Shown one piece after another: positions 9,774-18,206 of a stretch of 42,370 nt of DNA. Positions within the stretch are counted from its first letter, which is position 1. The number at the start of each line of letters is the position of its first letter. The notes under the pieces were generated by a model. It saw nothing but the letters and a program-made list of their open reading frames with translations, was not told the origin of the DNA and did no database searches. Position numbers and translations under genes: made by a program. Source of the DNA: Desulfotignum sp. (GTDB lineage Bacteria; Desulfobacterota; Desulfobacteria; Desulfobacterales; Desulfobacteraceae); assembly GCA_018399285.1 (NCBI GenBank), contig JAGYOW010000027.1:1-42370 (forward strand). Reading direction: 5' to 3'.

Positions 9774-10817
9774 ATGATCCAAAATACTTTTACCCGGCGG
9801 GACTTTCTTGTCAAATCTGCGTTAGGAACGGTTGCTCTGCTTACGGCCCCCTACTTTACTATGAATGTCCGGGCGGCCGGAACCGATAAACCCATCAGAA
9901 TCGCGGTGGAATTTAACAGCCACGCAGTGCCGGCCTATGTGGCCATAGAAAAAGGGTTCTATAAAGAAAAAGGGCTGAATTACACGAGCTATGCCAGCTA
10001 CGTCACCGGCGTATCTCTGGCCGCAGGATTGACCAGGGGTGATGTTGACGTTGCTTATATCTGTCTTATTCCCGCCATAAACGCCCATGCCAATGCCGGT
10101 GTACCGATAAAGGTGTTGTGCGGCACCCACCTGTATGGCTACGGTCTGGCTGTAAACCCCGAGAAGATCCAGTCCATTGAAGATCTTGAAAAACCCGGTA
10201 TCCGGGTCGGTACGTTGAGAGAGGGGGCAACAGTGGATACGCTGATGCATCGTGTCATGGAACAGTATGATCTCAACAAGCAGACCATCTTGTCAAAGGT
10301 ACGGCGGATGAATCCTCCCAAATCGATTTTTGCCCTGAGAACCGGGCAGCTGGATGCGGTGTTTCTTCCGGAGCATTGGTTGACGATGACCGAACGCGAC
10401 GGTTTCTCTGTGAAGCTGACCGCCAGAGACGTATGGCCGAACATGATTGGCAGTGTTCTCGTAGCCAGGGAAGAACTGATCCAGGCCAATCCTGACATTG
10501 CAAGCAAGCTGGTGAAGGCCACAAAAAAAGCAACGGTCTGGATGAATGAAAATCCTGCTGAAAGCGCCGAAATAGCGGCCCACTATCTTTCGTTCGAAAG
10601 CAAAAATACGCCTTTAGCGGATGTGCTGGAAAAAGAAAGCGAACTCACGGTAACCAGTGCATCCATTGCCCGTTCCATGAAAAATCTTGAATATATCAAT
10701 TCCATCGACACAGAGCAGTTTCAACATACCATTGATAATGCCGTACGTTTGGGAAATATCAAAAAACCATTTTCGGCAGACATGATGCTGGATCTGCAAT
10801 TTTTACGATCAATATGA
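9774..10817 (+). CDS. ABC transporter substrate-binding protein, NMT1/SsuA-like, Tat-exported
   Basis: A 347-residue protein whose N-terminus TRRDFLVKSALGTVALLTAP is a twin-arginine signal with a hydrophobic core and probable cleavage after VRAAG. The mature part resembles NMT1/THI5-like and aliphatic-sulfonate-type binding proteins: KPIRIAVEFNSHAVPAYVAI, ATVDTLMHRVMEQYDL and an LDAVFLPEH segment. It delivers a small ligand from the periplasm to the membrane complex. A Tat rather than Sec signal suggests folding or cofactor/metal loading in the cytoplasm before export. AAAGGAG is upstream of the ATG. Its stop overlaps the start of the permease gene by four bases. Confidence 0.82.
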   Translation: MIQNTFTRRDFLVKSALGTVALLTAPYFTMNVRAAGTDKPIRIAVEFNSHAVPAYVAIEKGFYKEKGLNYTSYASYVTGVSLAAGLTRGDVDVAYICLIPAINAHANAGVPIKVLCGTHLYGYGLAVNPEKIQSIEDLEKPGIRVGTLREGATVDTLMHRVMEQYDLNKQTILSKVRRMNPPKSIFALRTGQLDAVFLPEHWLTMTERDGFSVKLTARDVWPNMIGSVLVAREELIQANPDIASKLVKATKKATVWMNENPAESAEIAAHYLSFESKNTPLADVLEKESELTVTSASIARSMKNLEYINSIDTEQFQHTIDNAVRLGNIKKPFSADMMLDLQFLRSI

Positions 10818-11605
10818 AAACAATGACCTTTATTAAAAACGTCTGGTTCGGCAATCTGAATCTGTGGAAAATCGTTCCAGTGATCCTGTTTTTCACCCTG
10901 TGGGAGCTTGCTGCAAGATATGGTCCGTTTGCCGGTTCCGCAGTTTTTCCCCCTTTCAGCGAGGTACTCCTGGAAATGGTGGCGCTTTTCAAAAGCGGGG
11001 TGATGATGAAAAATTTTGCCAGCACCCTGGGCAGGGTCCTGGCCGGCCTTTGTATAGGAACGATCTCGGGCATCGGCGTCGGCATACTCATGGGTTGGCA
11101 AGAAAAGGTTTATCAATCATTATCACCCATTATCAGCCTGCTTTATCCCATACCGGCACTTGGGTGGCTGCCTTTGTTGATGCTCTGGATCGGCATCAAT
11201 GAGACATTACCGGTTGCCATCATCAGTATTGGCGTTTTTTTCCCGCTCTGCTACAACACTGCTGCAGGCATACGCAGTGTGGAAAAGAAGATGATTCGAG
11301 CCGCCCATATCCTTGGGGCATCGGAGAAACAGATACTCTTCCAGGTGATTCTCCCCAATGCCGCGCCGCAGATATTCACCGGCTTGAAGCTCTCCTCCGG
11401 GATGTCCTGGCGCATGGTTCTTGCTGCGGAAATGGTGGCGATCCCGACAGGACTCGGAGCGCTTATCATGAAAGCGGAAAGCCTGATAAGAGTGGATATC
11501 ATTATGTCCAGCCTGGTTGTTCTCTCCCTCATGTGCTTATCTTTCGAAAAAATATTAGGCATCATGGAAAGAAAGTTGATCGGAGACTGGACTGACAATG
11601 CCTGA
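10814..11605 (+). CDS. ABC transporter permease, SsuC/TauC-like
   Basis: A 263-residue inner-membrane protein with about six membrane segments. The conserved cytoplasmic EAA-type loop that contacts the ATPase reads AAHILGASEKQILFQVILPN (residues about 157-176), followed by a further membrane pair. The N-terminus MKTMTFIKNVWFGNLNLWK leads into the first helix. It overlaps the binding-protein gene (ATGA) and the ATPase gene (8 bases), showing a translationally coupled operon. The family imports sulfonates, nitrate, pyrimidine precursors and related ligands; the substrate here is not determinable from the permease. Confidence 0.85.
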   Translation: MKTMTFIKNVWFGNLNLWKIVPVILFFTLWELAARYGPFAGSAVFPPFSEVLLEMVALFKSGVMMKNFASTLGRVLAGLCIGTISGIGVGILMGWQEKVYQSLSPIISLLYPIPALGWLPLLMLWIGINETLPVAIISIGVFFPLCYNTAAGIRSVEKKMIRAAHILGASEKQILFQVILPNAAPQIFTGLKLSSGMSWRMVLAAEMVAIPTGLGALIMKAESLIRVDIIMSSLVVLSLMCLSFEKILGIMERKLIGDWTDNA

Positions 11606-12644
11606 GATTCAACTTCGAAACGTCACTATACGGAACTGCCGCAATTTGAATCTTAACATCAAAAATGGTGAATATTTTGTCGTTGTTGGTGAAACAGGTG
11701 CTGGGAAAACAACGCTTTTGAATATGATTGCGGGCGTTGAGGCTTACACCGGCAGTGTTTTAATCGATGACGTCAATGTCAATCCACTGCCGCCTTTTAA
11801 AAGAGGTGTTGGTTACCTGTTCCAGGAATTGGCTCTATTCCCCCATCTTTCCGTAATGGCGAACATCGGCTTTGGCCTGAAGGCGCAAGGATATTCAAAG
11901 AAGGTCATGGCCAAAAAAATTTCATTTCTTTTGGAATTGATGCAGATCCGTCATCTGGCCGAACGCTATCCACATCAGATTTCCGGTGGCGAAAAAAAAA
12001 GGGTTGCTCTGGCCCGCTCGCTGGCACCGTCCCCGAAAACGCTTCTTCTTGATGAACCGACTTCCGGCCTGGACCCACGGACGGCAACACATTTAAGCAC
12101 CGAACTGCATGACATCCTGAAAAAAATGGGCGTGACAACCGTACATGTCACCCACGACCTCAAAGAAGCGGAAAAAATTTCAGATCGGATCGCCTTTATG
12201 GTCAACGGCAGCATTGAGAAGGTGGCGACTCCCGCAGCCTTTTTTTTTGATCCGGCCAACACCACCGTCGCTGAATTTATCGGAATGCCAAATATTCTTG
12301 AATGCCGGCAAACCCGACCCCTTGCTGCCGGCCTGGTGGAAGTTGTGTCAGATGACCTGAAAATCATCTTGCCCTGCAACTGCCGCCGTATCCGAAAAAT
12401 AGCCATTCCGCCGGATGCAGTTGATGTCTTTGATACCAAACCGTCCGAACCATTAGTGAACCCTTTTGAGGGGACGGTTGAAAAGATTGACCGGCATAAC
12501 GCCACGGTCAAGGTACAGGTTTCCATCGGCAAAAACAGACTCACTTCGGAATTACCCGCAAACGCCTTCATGAACATGTCCATTGCAAAGGGAACAAAGG
12601 TGTATGGAGCAATAAGAATGAACCGGTTGCACCACATTGAATAG
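11598..12644 (+). CDS. ABC transporter ATP-binding protein with C-terminal TOBE-like domain
   Basis: A 348-residue ATPase with Walker A GETGAGKTT (31-39), Q-loop Gln76, signature QISGGEKKRVALAR (127-140), Walker B LLLDEPTSGLD (149-159) and switch His186 (VTHD). Unlike SsuB/TauB ATPases (about 260 residues) it has a C-terminal extension of about 110 residues, including NPFEGTVEKIDRHNATVKVQ, that resembles the TOBE/MOP regulatory domain of ModC, PotA and similar ATPases. This mixture of an SsuA/SsuC-like binding protein and permease with a ModC-like ATPase is notable. In ModC the domain binds molybdate or tungstate and inhibits transport. Confidence 0.85.
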   Translation: MPEIQLRNVTIRNCRNLNLNIKNGEYFVVVGETGAGKTTLLNMIAGVEAYTGSVLIDDVNVNPLPPFKRGVGYLFQELALFPHLSVMANIGFGLKAQGYSKKVMAKKISFLLELMQIRHLAERYPHQISGGEKKRVALARSLAPSPKTLLLDEPTSGLDPRTATHLSTELHDILKKMGVTTVHVTHDLKEAEKISDRIAFMVNGSIEKVATPAAFFFDPANTTVAEFIGMPNILECRQTRPLAAGLVEVVSDDLKIILPCNCRRIRKIAIPPDAVDVFDTKPSEPLVNPFEGTVEKIDRHNATVKVQVSIGKNRLTSELPANAFMNMSIAKGTKVYGAIRMNRLHHIE

Positions 12645-12660
12645 TAAAACTGAATGACGC

Positions 12661-13116
12661 TCACCGGCGTGCAATTGTCCGCTTCTTATTGGCCATGTAG
12701 TCGACAATCAAATACTGCCCCAGGGTGTCAGGACTGGTAAAAAAAACTCGTCCTCTATTAATACGCGCCATCTTAGTGACAAATGCTGTGAGAAACTTAT
12801 CTTTCTCAAGCATGAAAGTGTTGATCACTATCCCTTTCCTGGTACAGTTCCTCACTTCCTGAAGTGTTAATTGGAGGGAACGAGGACTGGGAGGCGCCTG
12901 ACAAAAAAAATGGGTTTCATCCTCAAAGTGGGCCGTTGGTTCTCCATCGGTGACCAGTATGATCTGCTGATTGGTCTGTCGTTCTTTACAGTCAGAACCA
13001 ATTTCGGAAATGGTGAAATGAAATTGTGTCCTCGGATCCGGTCCAGGCCTTGGGGAGAACTGGCCATCTATGAAGAACAAGGCCGTGCTGAAATTATAGA
13101 TGACCGCAGGAAGCAT
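12661..13116 (-). pseudogene. VWA-domain protein (CoxE-like), C-terminal part
   Basis: The frame encodes the C-terminal half of a von Willebrand factor A protein: QQIILVTDGEPTAHFED, PPSPRSLQLTLQEVRNCTR, GIVINTFMLEKDKFLTAFV and INRGRVFFTSPDTLGQYLIV, ending IARR. The stretch holds the TDGEP part of the metal-ion-dependent adhesion site, but the N-terminal DxSxS part is absent; upstream sequence to about 13250 is out of frame and then becomes plus-strand transporter sequence. Full-length relatives are 350 residues or more and act with AAA+ ATPases in enzyme maturation, for example for molybdenum hydroxylases. Convergent with the ABC operon, only 16 bases apart. Confidence 0.7.
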
Positions 13117-13248
13117 TGATGGATGTGGGCAGACAGCTGCAACGCATGGTCTGTCTCTCCACTACTGCAGAATATGTGATGAGTCTGTTCACTGTGGCCT
13201 TGTCGGTGTGGAGCAGACCAACACCGCCACAAGAGCATATAAAAAACG

Positions 13249-13452
13249 GTGGAAAATTGTAAGGTGGTGAAAGAAAAATGGCTGGAAGAAACCGGTGGCA
13301 AAGGGCAGACCTTGCTGGAAGCCATCGACGAAAGCATTGACAAAGTATCGGAACTTCAAATAGTTCAATATAACCGGTCTGTTGAAAAAATCGACAGGAA
13401 CTATGATGATGGGAAAACCGGGCATCTGTTCGGTCTTCCCATCCTTCAATGA
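13249..13452 (+). pseudogene. Probable TRAP transporter substrate-binding protein (DctP), C-terminal remnant
   Basis: A 67-residue frame reads NCKVVKEKWLEETGGKGQTL and EAIDESIDKVSELQ and is charged and helical, as DctP tails often are. Upstream, pieces such as TRAYKKRWKIV are in another frame. I call it DctP mainly because small and large TRAP permease remnants follow at once on the same strand; the similarity itself is weak. It is truncated at its 5' side by the VWA gene fragment. Confidence 0.4.
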
Positions 13453-13471
13453 AGTGTTTTAAGGAGGAATC

Positions 13472-13759
13472 ATGACGATGCTGATCCGGATCATCGAGAC
13501 GGTGACGAATGTGTAAGTGGCTATGTTCAGGCCTGGCTGACTCTGGGGCTGATGGTCACGGTAATGGTGGATGTCGTTTCCCGGTATGTGATGAAGAATC
13601 CGCTGGCTGTCTCGGATGAATACGGCGGTTTTGATGGCCATTCCTGTATCGGCACGGCAGATGCTGAAGTCCGTATCCATGTCAGGTGAATTTGTCATCA
13701 AAAAACTTTCGATCTGGAGGAAACAGCAGTGGCTGCGTTTTTACCATAATAATGGGTGA
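13472..13759 (+). pseudogene. TRAP transporter small permease (DctQ), frameshifted
   Basis: After a strong AAGGAGG the ATG opens MTMLIRIIETVTNV and stops; the next frame gives AWLTLGLMVTVMVDVVSRYV then MKNPLAVSDEYGGF, and a third frame gives MAIPVSARQMLK and GEFVIKKLSIWRKQQWLRFY. Together these are a DctQ-type four-helix membrane protein, with the conserved DVVSRYV and VSDEYGGF motifs, broken by at least two frameshifts and somewhat short. The stop overlaps the start of the large permease. Confidence 0.7.
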
Positions 13760-14340
13760 GGATACCATTTTTGCCATTGGACTCCTGACCGGGCTGCTGT
13801 TTCTGCTTTTCATCGGTCTGGAAATTGCACTGGTCTGTTGGAGTAATCGGACTGATTGGGCTGATGTTTTGTCCAACCAGTCCGTCGACAATCGCCTATA
13901 CCATGTGCAAGTTCACTAAACTCCTTTGCGTTGACTGCCATGCCGCTGTTCATATTGATGGGAAACATTCTGGGCAATACCGGTATCAACGAAAAATTGT
14001 TCAGCGCCGTCAACAAGTAAACCGAGGTCTGCCAGTCGGTACTTAGTAATTTGCGGCAACGCAGTTTTGCTGCTATGTCCGGTTCTGCAATGGCTGCTGG
14101 CTACATTCCGGAAAAATCGCATTTCCCGCCACCGGAAAAAGGTCGGAGGCTCTCATCGGTGATTTTCTACGGGGCTCGGTACTGCCCGGTCCCATGTTTA
14201 TGCTGGCTGATATTGATGATGTACCGGTGGCGTGCCCGGATGTGTCATGTATTACTGTGCCTCAATTTTTGATCTGGTGGTGCCCCGGCTGCTGGCCGGA
14301 AACCGTGACCCACACCGATATTATCCAAATGGGACACGGC
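13752..14340 (+). pseudogene. TRAP transporter large permease (DctM), truncated and frameshifted
   Basis: It starts MGEDTIFAIGLLTGLLFLLF and continues FIGLEIAL, then in other frames GVIGLIGLMF, PTSPSTIAYTMC, SFALTAMPLFILMGNILGN, GINEKLFSAVNK, and FAAMSGSAMAA. These are the N-terminal 150 or so residues of DctM (normally about 430), which carries sodium-coupled uptake of carboxylates. After the SGSAMAA motif the similarity fades, with only possible scraps up to the next gene, so most of the protein is deleted. The overlap with the preceding small permease gene is still visible. Confidence 0.75.
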
Positions 14341-14400
14341 CCAGTTTGTTCATCCTGTAAAACATACCGATATCCCCGGTGCAGTTTTGGGAAGGGTGAT

Positions 14401-14815
14401 ATGGAATTGTCAAAGATCCTTGGAGTACTGGACTGTCTTGAAACAGGGACGCCCCCCTTTGCCCTGACCGCCATTCTTTCTCATCGGGGGTCCACACCCA
14501 GAACGTCAGGCTCCCGCATGAGGGTCGTGATGCCGGATGGTACAGTAACGGGATACTGCCGCATCCCGAAACCCCTACTGGATGATATTTGTGACAACCG
14601 GTTTTCCGGCGGGTTTCCAACCGTTCATCCTTTAAATCTGGAAGATTCATCATCCAGCCCATACTTACTTTTTAGGGATACCTTGTTTATTTTCGGTGCC
14701 GGGCATGTTGGGTTTGTTCTGGCCCAATTGGCACATCTTATTGGATTTTCCACCGTGGTGACCGATGATCAAAGGCCTTTGCCAACAAAAACCGCCGAAG
14801 CGGGTGACGGTTCTG
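14401..14815 (+). pseudogene. XdhC/CoxI family molybdenum-hydroxylase maturation protein, deleted
   Basis: MELSKILGVLDCLETGTPPF and ILSHRGSTPRTSGSRM are the XdhC N-terminal domain; then a deletion (the GTIGGG part is replaced by a scrap, GYCRIPK), and LFIFGAGHVGFVLAQLAHLI with FSTVVTDDQ is the start of the Rossmann domain. The frame then shifts (KAFANKNR) and ends at a junction with the gamma-carbonic-anhydrase tail on the other strand. XdhC inserts or sulfurates the molybdenum cofactor of hydroxylases. About 140 of roughly 340 codons are left. Its neighbours MocA and YqeC belong to the same process. Confidence 0.8.
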
Positions 14816-15326
14816 CGCTTTTATATTCGTCGATTAAAGGCTTATATTCTTCATATGCGCTTTTGGCCACAGAGTTGTTCTTCAGACGGTCGGCCCTTGA
14901 TCATACCAGGGCGCCGAACGCGCGAGGAATAATCAGGATGATTTGCCCGGCACCCACCAGGGCAGCGGCACCGATGGGGCAAAAATCACCGATACAGGCT
15001 TCATGCAGCGGGGTGGCGTTCGTACCGATGAGCACATAATTGCTTGATGGACCGGCGGTTGAGAATCGCCCCATGGCCGATACACCCGGTCGCCGATCAT
15101 GACATCCCCGTTTCTGCCTTCGGGGCACCGGCAGTAGATCACGCAGTTGTCCCTCTACAATGCTTTGTCTGCCGATGGTGATTTTCCCCAGATCGGCCCG
15201 GATCACGGCCCCGGGCCACACACTGGATTCCTCACCGATTTCGACATCTCCGATAAGCACGGCAGTGTCGTCCACATAAGCAGACGGCGCGATGCGGGGT
15301 GTTTTGCCTTTGAACGATCGTATCAT
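14815..15326 (-). pseudogene. Gamma-carbonic anhydrase family protein, frameshifted
   Basis: From the ATG at 15326 (AAGGAGGT upstream) the protein reads MIRSFKGKTPRIAPSAYVDD, TAVLIGDVEIGEESSVWPGA and VIRADLGKITIGRQSIVE, the left-handed beta-helix start with the conserved Arg-Asp. Then frames change: CPEGRNGDVMIGDRV, NYVLIGTNATPLHEACIGDF, IGAAALVGAG, and a C-terminus KGRPSEEQL and SAYEEYKPLIDEYKSAEP. The normal enzyme is about 175 residues. The His ligands are partly missing in the broken stretch. It follows mocA by 50 bases on the same strand. The 3' end abuts the truncated xdhC. Confidence 0.8.
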
Positions 15327-15376
15327 GAGTGGGTTGACCTCCTTGTTTATCTTGACAAATTATGAGGACACCGGTT

Positions 15377-16003
15377 TTACCTGTTTTTCTGATCCCGGAC
15401 AATGGCTGCGTAATCTTCCGGTGTATCCACATCCATGACGATACCGGGATCTATCGCATCGGGCAATGCATCCGGTGTCTGAATTCATCGAACAACACCC
15501 GGGCCCCTGCATCCCCGGCCGGATATGTCAGCCGATGGAAACAACTGCGCTGCCACCAGCACAGGATTCCCCCGCTGCCCTTTGTAACAGGGAGCCACAA
15601 TCCAGTGGCCTGTTTTCTGAAATTTGGAAACCAGGCTGTTAATGGTCCGGATCTTAATCAGAGGCTGGTCTCCGAGCAGAAACAGAGCCCCGTCGATTTC
15701 CGGCGGCAAGGCCTTGAGACCGGCGGCCACGGAAAAAGACTGACCTTTGTTCCAGTCTGAATTCTCGATTAGATGAATATCTGTCAGATCCAGAGAATGG
15801 CGGATCTGATCAGCCTCGAATCCCAGAACCACACAAATTTCGTCCAGCTGGGATTGTCTGGCGGTCTGAATTACTTGTCCAAGAAGCGTTGTCTGTTCAA
15901 AGGGCAGCAACTGTTTGGTAACGCCCATACGAATGCCACGCCCGGCCGCCAGAATGATGCCGGCTACCGGTTTTCGATTGTCCCCTGTATTACCCGTCGT
16001 CAT
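15377..16003 (-). pseudogene. MobA/MocA-like molybdenum cofactor nucleotidyltransferase, frameshifted near the C-terminus
   Basis: From ATG 16003 the frame is intact for about 170 residues: GIILAAGRGIRMGVTKQLLP is the nucleotide-binding LAxGxxxRMG loop; ENSDWNKGQSFSVAAGLKAL and GALFLLGDQPLI (the metal-binding GDQP motif) follow. After FPSADISG the frame breaks and the true C-terminus, DALPDAIDPGIVMDVDTPED, is found in another frame, ending at the TAA at 15379-15377. The family transfers CMP or GMP to molybdopterin for molybdenum hydroxylases. The start overlaps the yqeC stop (ATGA). Because only the tail is shifted, the product may be partly functional. Confidence 0.8.
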
Positions 16004-16841
16004 AGAATAAATACGTCTTTGACCGGGTCCGGGTCAGCCAGGCTAGCAAGGACCACCCGGGAGGGCCCCGGGAGGACCACATCTGAATGATGTGAAAAAT
16101 TCTCAAACACCGGTTGGTTCTGGATATTTTCAAACATGTAGCGATTATTTTTCAGCAAATCAACAACAGCCCGACTTTCCGCCATACGACCAGGATCATC
16201 GGCCTTGTTGAGCAATGCCACCAGATCCGGGCATGACGGAACCAGATTCCGTGCTTTCCAGAGTTCCAGAACACAGGAGGTAGCCACGGCACGGGCATCC
16301 ACATTTTGGCCCATGGCCAGACCGGTGTTGGAAGAAAACAAGGCAGCCCGATGCACATGATATTCGTCCAAAGGCGTTCCCAAACTATCCAGGCCAGTAA
16401 CATGGACAATGGCATTGGTACATGAAGGGATCACCGGTTCATGAACGTCGCTGGCCTTGATGGGCAGCTGCCGGGCGCCGTCCGCCTCTACAATGATCCA
16501 GTCAATGCAGGCACTCTCCCACACCGCATCAATAACGGCGGCTTCAAATCCTTTGAGTTTCCCAAGCTCTGGTATCTGGCGGCTACCGGCCGACAGATGG
16601 GGGTATTTTCGAGCAGCGGCAGCGCCAGTCAACAGATCCCGAGCGGTTTTCACCAGGCAAACCGGCGACTGTTTTTTGGAAGGCACCCAAATATGGGTGG
16701 TGGTGGTGGACAACTGAGTGTATGACCTCCGCCGCCAGTTCCCGGGCCAGGCCAAACATCCATTTCCGTTTTTGCCGCCGGCCCCAATGAGACTGATAAC
16801 TTCAGGGAGGACAGACCCAAAGCTGTGCGAATAGAAAACAT
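16000..16841 (-). pseudogene. yqeC: YqeC-like selenium/molybdenum-hydroxylase accessory protein, N-terminus frameshifted
   Basis: The body reads TTTTHIWVPSKKQSPVCLV, WIIVEADGARQLPIKASDVH, EPVIPSCTNAIVHVTGLDSL, DLVALLNKADDPGRM and ends DPDPVKDVFIL, matching YqeC, a P-loop protein found with selenium-dependent molybdenum hydroxylases. The P-loop region near 16780 is present as EVISLIGAGGK in one frame, then shifts twice before joining the main frame at about 16740. Thus the nucleotide-binding site is recognisable but out of frame. It is coupled to mocA through an ATGA overlap. Together with xdhC, mocA and the VWA gene it points to a former selenium-dependent molybdenum hydroxylase system. Confidence 0.75.
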
Positions 16842-16873
16842 ATACTTTTTTCCCGCCGAGTCATGAAAAAATC

Positions 16874-17076
16874 TTATTTTTGTTGTTTGCGCAGTTCTGT
16901 GACCGGAATGCCGCCGACGCCCCAGTTGTCCGTGTCCACTTCATCAATGGTCACAAACGTGGTGGCGGGATTTTTTCCCAGCACATCTTTGAGCAGCCGG
17001 GTCACCCCCTTCAATAGGCTCGGCTTTCTGTTCCTTTGTGGCGCCTTCTCTGGTAATTTTAATGTTCGTATGGCAT
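16874..17076 (-). pseudogene. 4-oxalocrotonate tautomerase family protein, frameshifted
   Basis: The ATG at 17076 follows GGAGGTCTT. The reading is MPY, frame change, NIKITREGATKEQKAE, frame change, then VTRLLKDVLGKNPATTFVTI and DEVDTDNWGVGGIPVTELRK ending QQK. Proline 1 and the conserved small tautomerase fold are evident, total about 67 residues as expected. Two single-base frame changes within 200 bases break it. It follows gpsA directly and overlaps its probable end region. Confidence 0.8.
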
Positions 17077-17085
17077 AAGACCTCC

Positions 17086-18105
17086 CCAGTTGTTACAACA
17101 CCCGTCCAGCTCATCTTTAGAGAGCGGTTCATCAGGCGCTGTATGGTTTCCTCAACTGGATAAATTCTCAAACAAAACATGATAAACTTCATTGCAGATG
17201 GAGCAGATCTCCCCAGTTTTCTGAACCAGGTTGTACACGGACGGTGGTTTCACCCTTCGGCCACCATACGCATTTCGAGATGATGTCATCCAGTTTTTGC
17301 CCCTGGCCGATCTGCATCCCCACCGTGTAATTACGGCTCAACGCGCCAGTACAGGTGAGCAGCAGGTCCCCGACTCCGGCCAGGCCGGACAGGGTCAGCG
17401 GATCTGCTAATCGGGTGCCCAGGCGGTTCATTTCCGTCAGTCCCCGGGTGATCAGGGCGGCTCTGGGGTTAAGCCCCATGTTCATGCCGTCGCAGATGCC
17501 CGCAGCAATGGCCGGGGACATTTTCATGGCCCCGCCGATCACAGGTGCCGACAGGATCATGGTTGACATACACCCGGAAGGTGGGGCCTGCAGGCTACTG
17601 CCTGGACAAACCCGGGCCACCCGGTCGTTCACAGATGCCGCCGCCACCACCGTGGGAATCTTTGCCGCCACCTCCTTGGCAAAGCTGGGACCGGACAGCA
17701 CCGCCAGATTTTCCGGGGGCAGAAATCCAGAATTTCTTCCAGAATACCGGTCATGGTGAGATAGGTTTGTTTTCAATCCCTTTGGACACTGACCACCACA
17801 GCGTCTCTGGCAATGAAGGGTTTCATCTGCATGGCCACAGACCGCATGCAATGGGAGGAACGACAACAGTACCAGATATTGTTTTTTGACTACGGTTTCA
17901 ATATCATTGAACGGATTAAAGATAGCATCGGGAAGCAGAAACCCCGGCAGAAACACCCGGTTTTCCCGCAATGTTTAAATCTGTTCCTTCACTTCGGATT
18001 CAAACACCCAGAAATCAATATCAAACCCTTTTCAGCCAGCGGTTTGGCAAGTGCAGTTCCCCAGGAACCGGCCCCCACGACCCCGATGGGTCGATTGTAT
18101 GTCAT
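17086..18105 (-). pseudogene. gpsA: NAD(P)-dependent glycerol-3-phosphate dehydrogenase, frameshifted
   Basis: From ATG 18105: MTYNRPIGVVGAGSWGTALA is the dinucleotide-binding GAGSWG motif; then FDIDFWVFESEVKEQI, a stop, LRENRVFLPGF, PFNDIETVVKK, out-of-frame VSVSKGIEN, ENLAVLSGPSFAKEVAAKIP, AAGICDGMNMGLNPRAALIT, RGLTEMNRLGTRL, LTLSGLAGVGDLLLTCTG and SRNYTVGMQIGQG, and finally NEVYHVLFENL plus EETIQRLMNRSLK in other frames. The enzyme makes glycerol-3-phosphate for phospholipids and is normally needed, so at least six frame changes are surprising: either another copy exists elsewhere or this stretch is poorly determined. Confidence 0.85.
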
Positions 18106-18136
18106 CTATTTGTTTCATGTATCTTTCCTGACGGTT

Positions 18137-18157
18137 TCAGACCTGAAAAAGGTCTGA
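18137..18157. terminator. Hairpin between a hypothetical gene and gpsA
   Basis: TCAGACCT, a five-base loop, AGGTCTGA is a perfect 8-bp stem. It lies just downstream of the minus-strand hypothetical gene and upstream of gpsA. On the minus strand no clear T run follows, while the plus strand has AT-rich sequence after it, so it may be an attenuator or a weak terminator. Confidence 0.35.
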
Positions 18158-18206
18158 CTAAATTTTAAATTTTGAAGGCCAAATATACAGCAACCCTTTG
18201 GAACAT

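Noticed and set aside
12640..12662. Possible terminator between the ABC ATPase and the VWA gene
   Set aside because: Only a 4-bp stem (ACGC/GCGT) with no T run; too weak to call.
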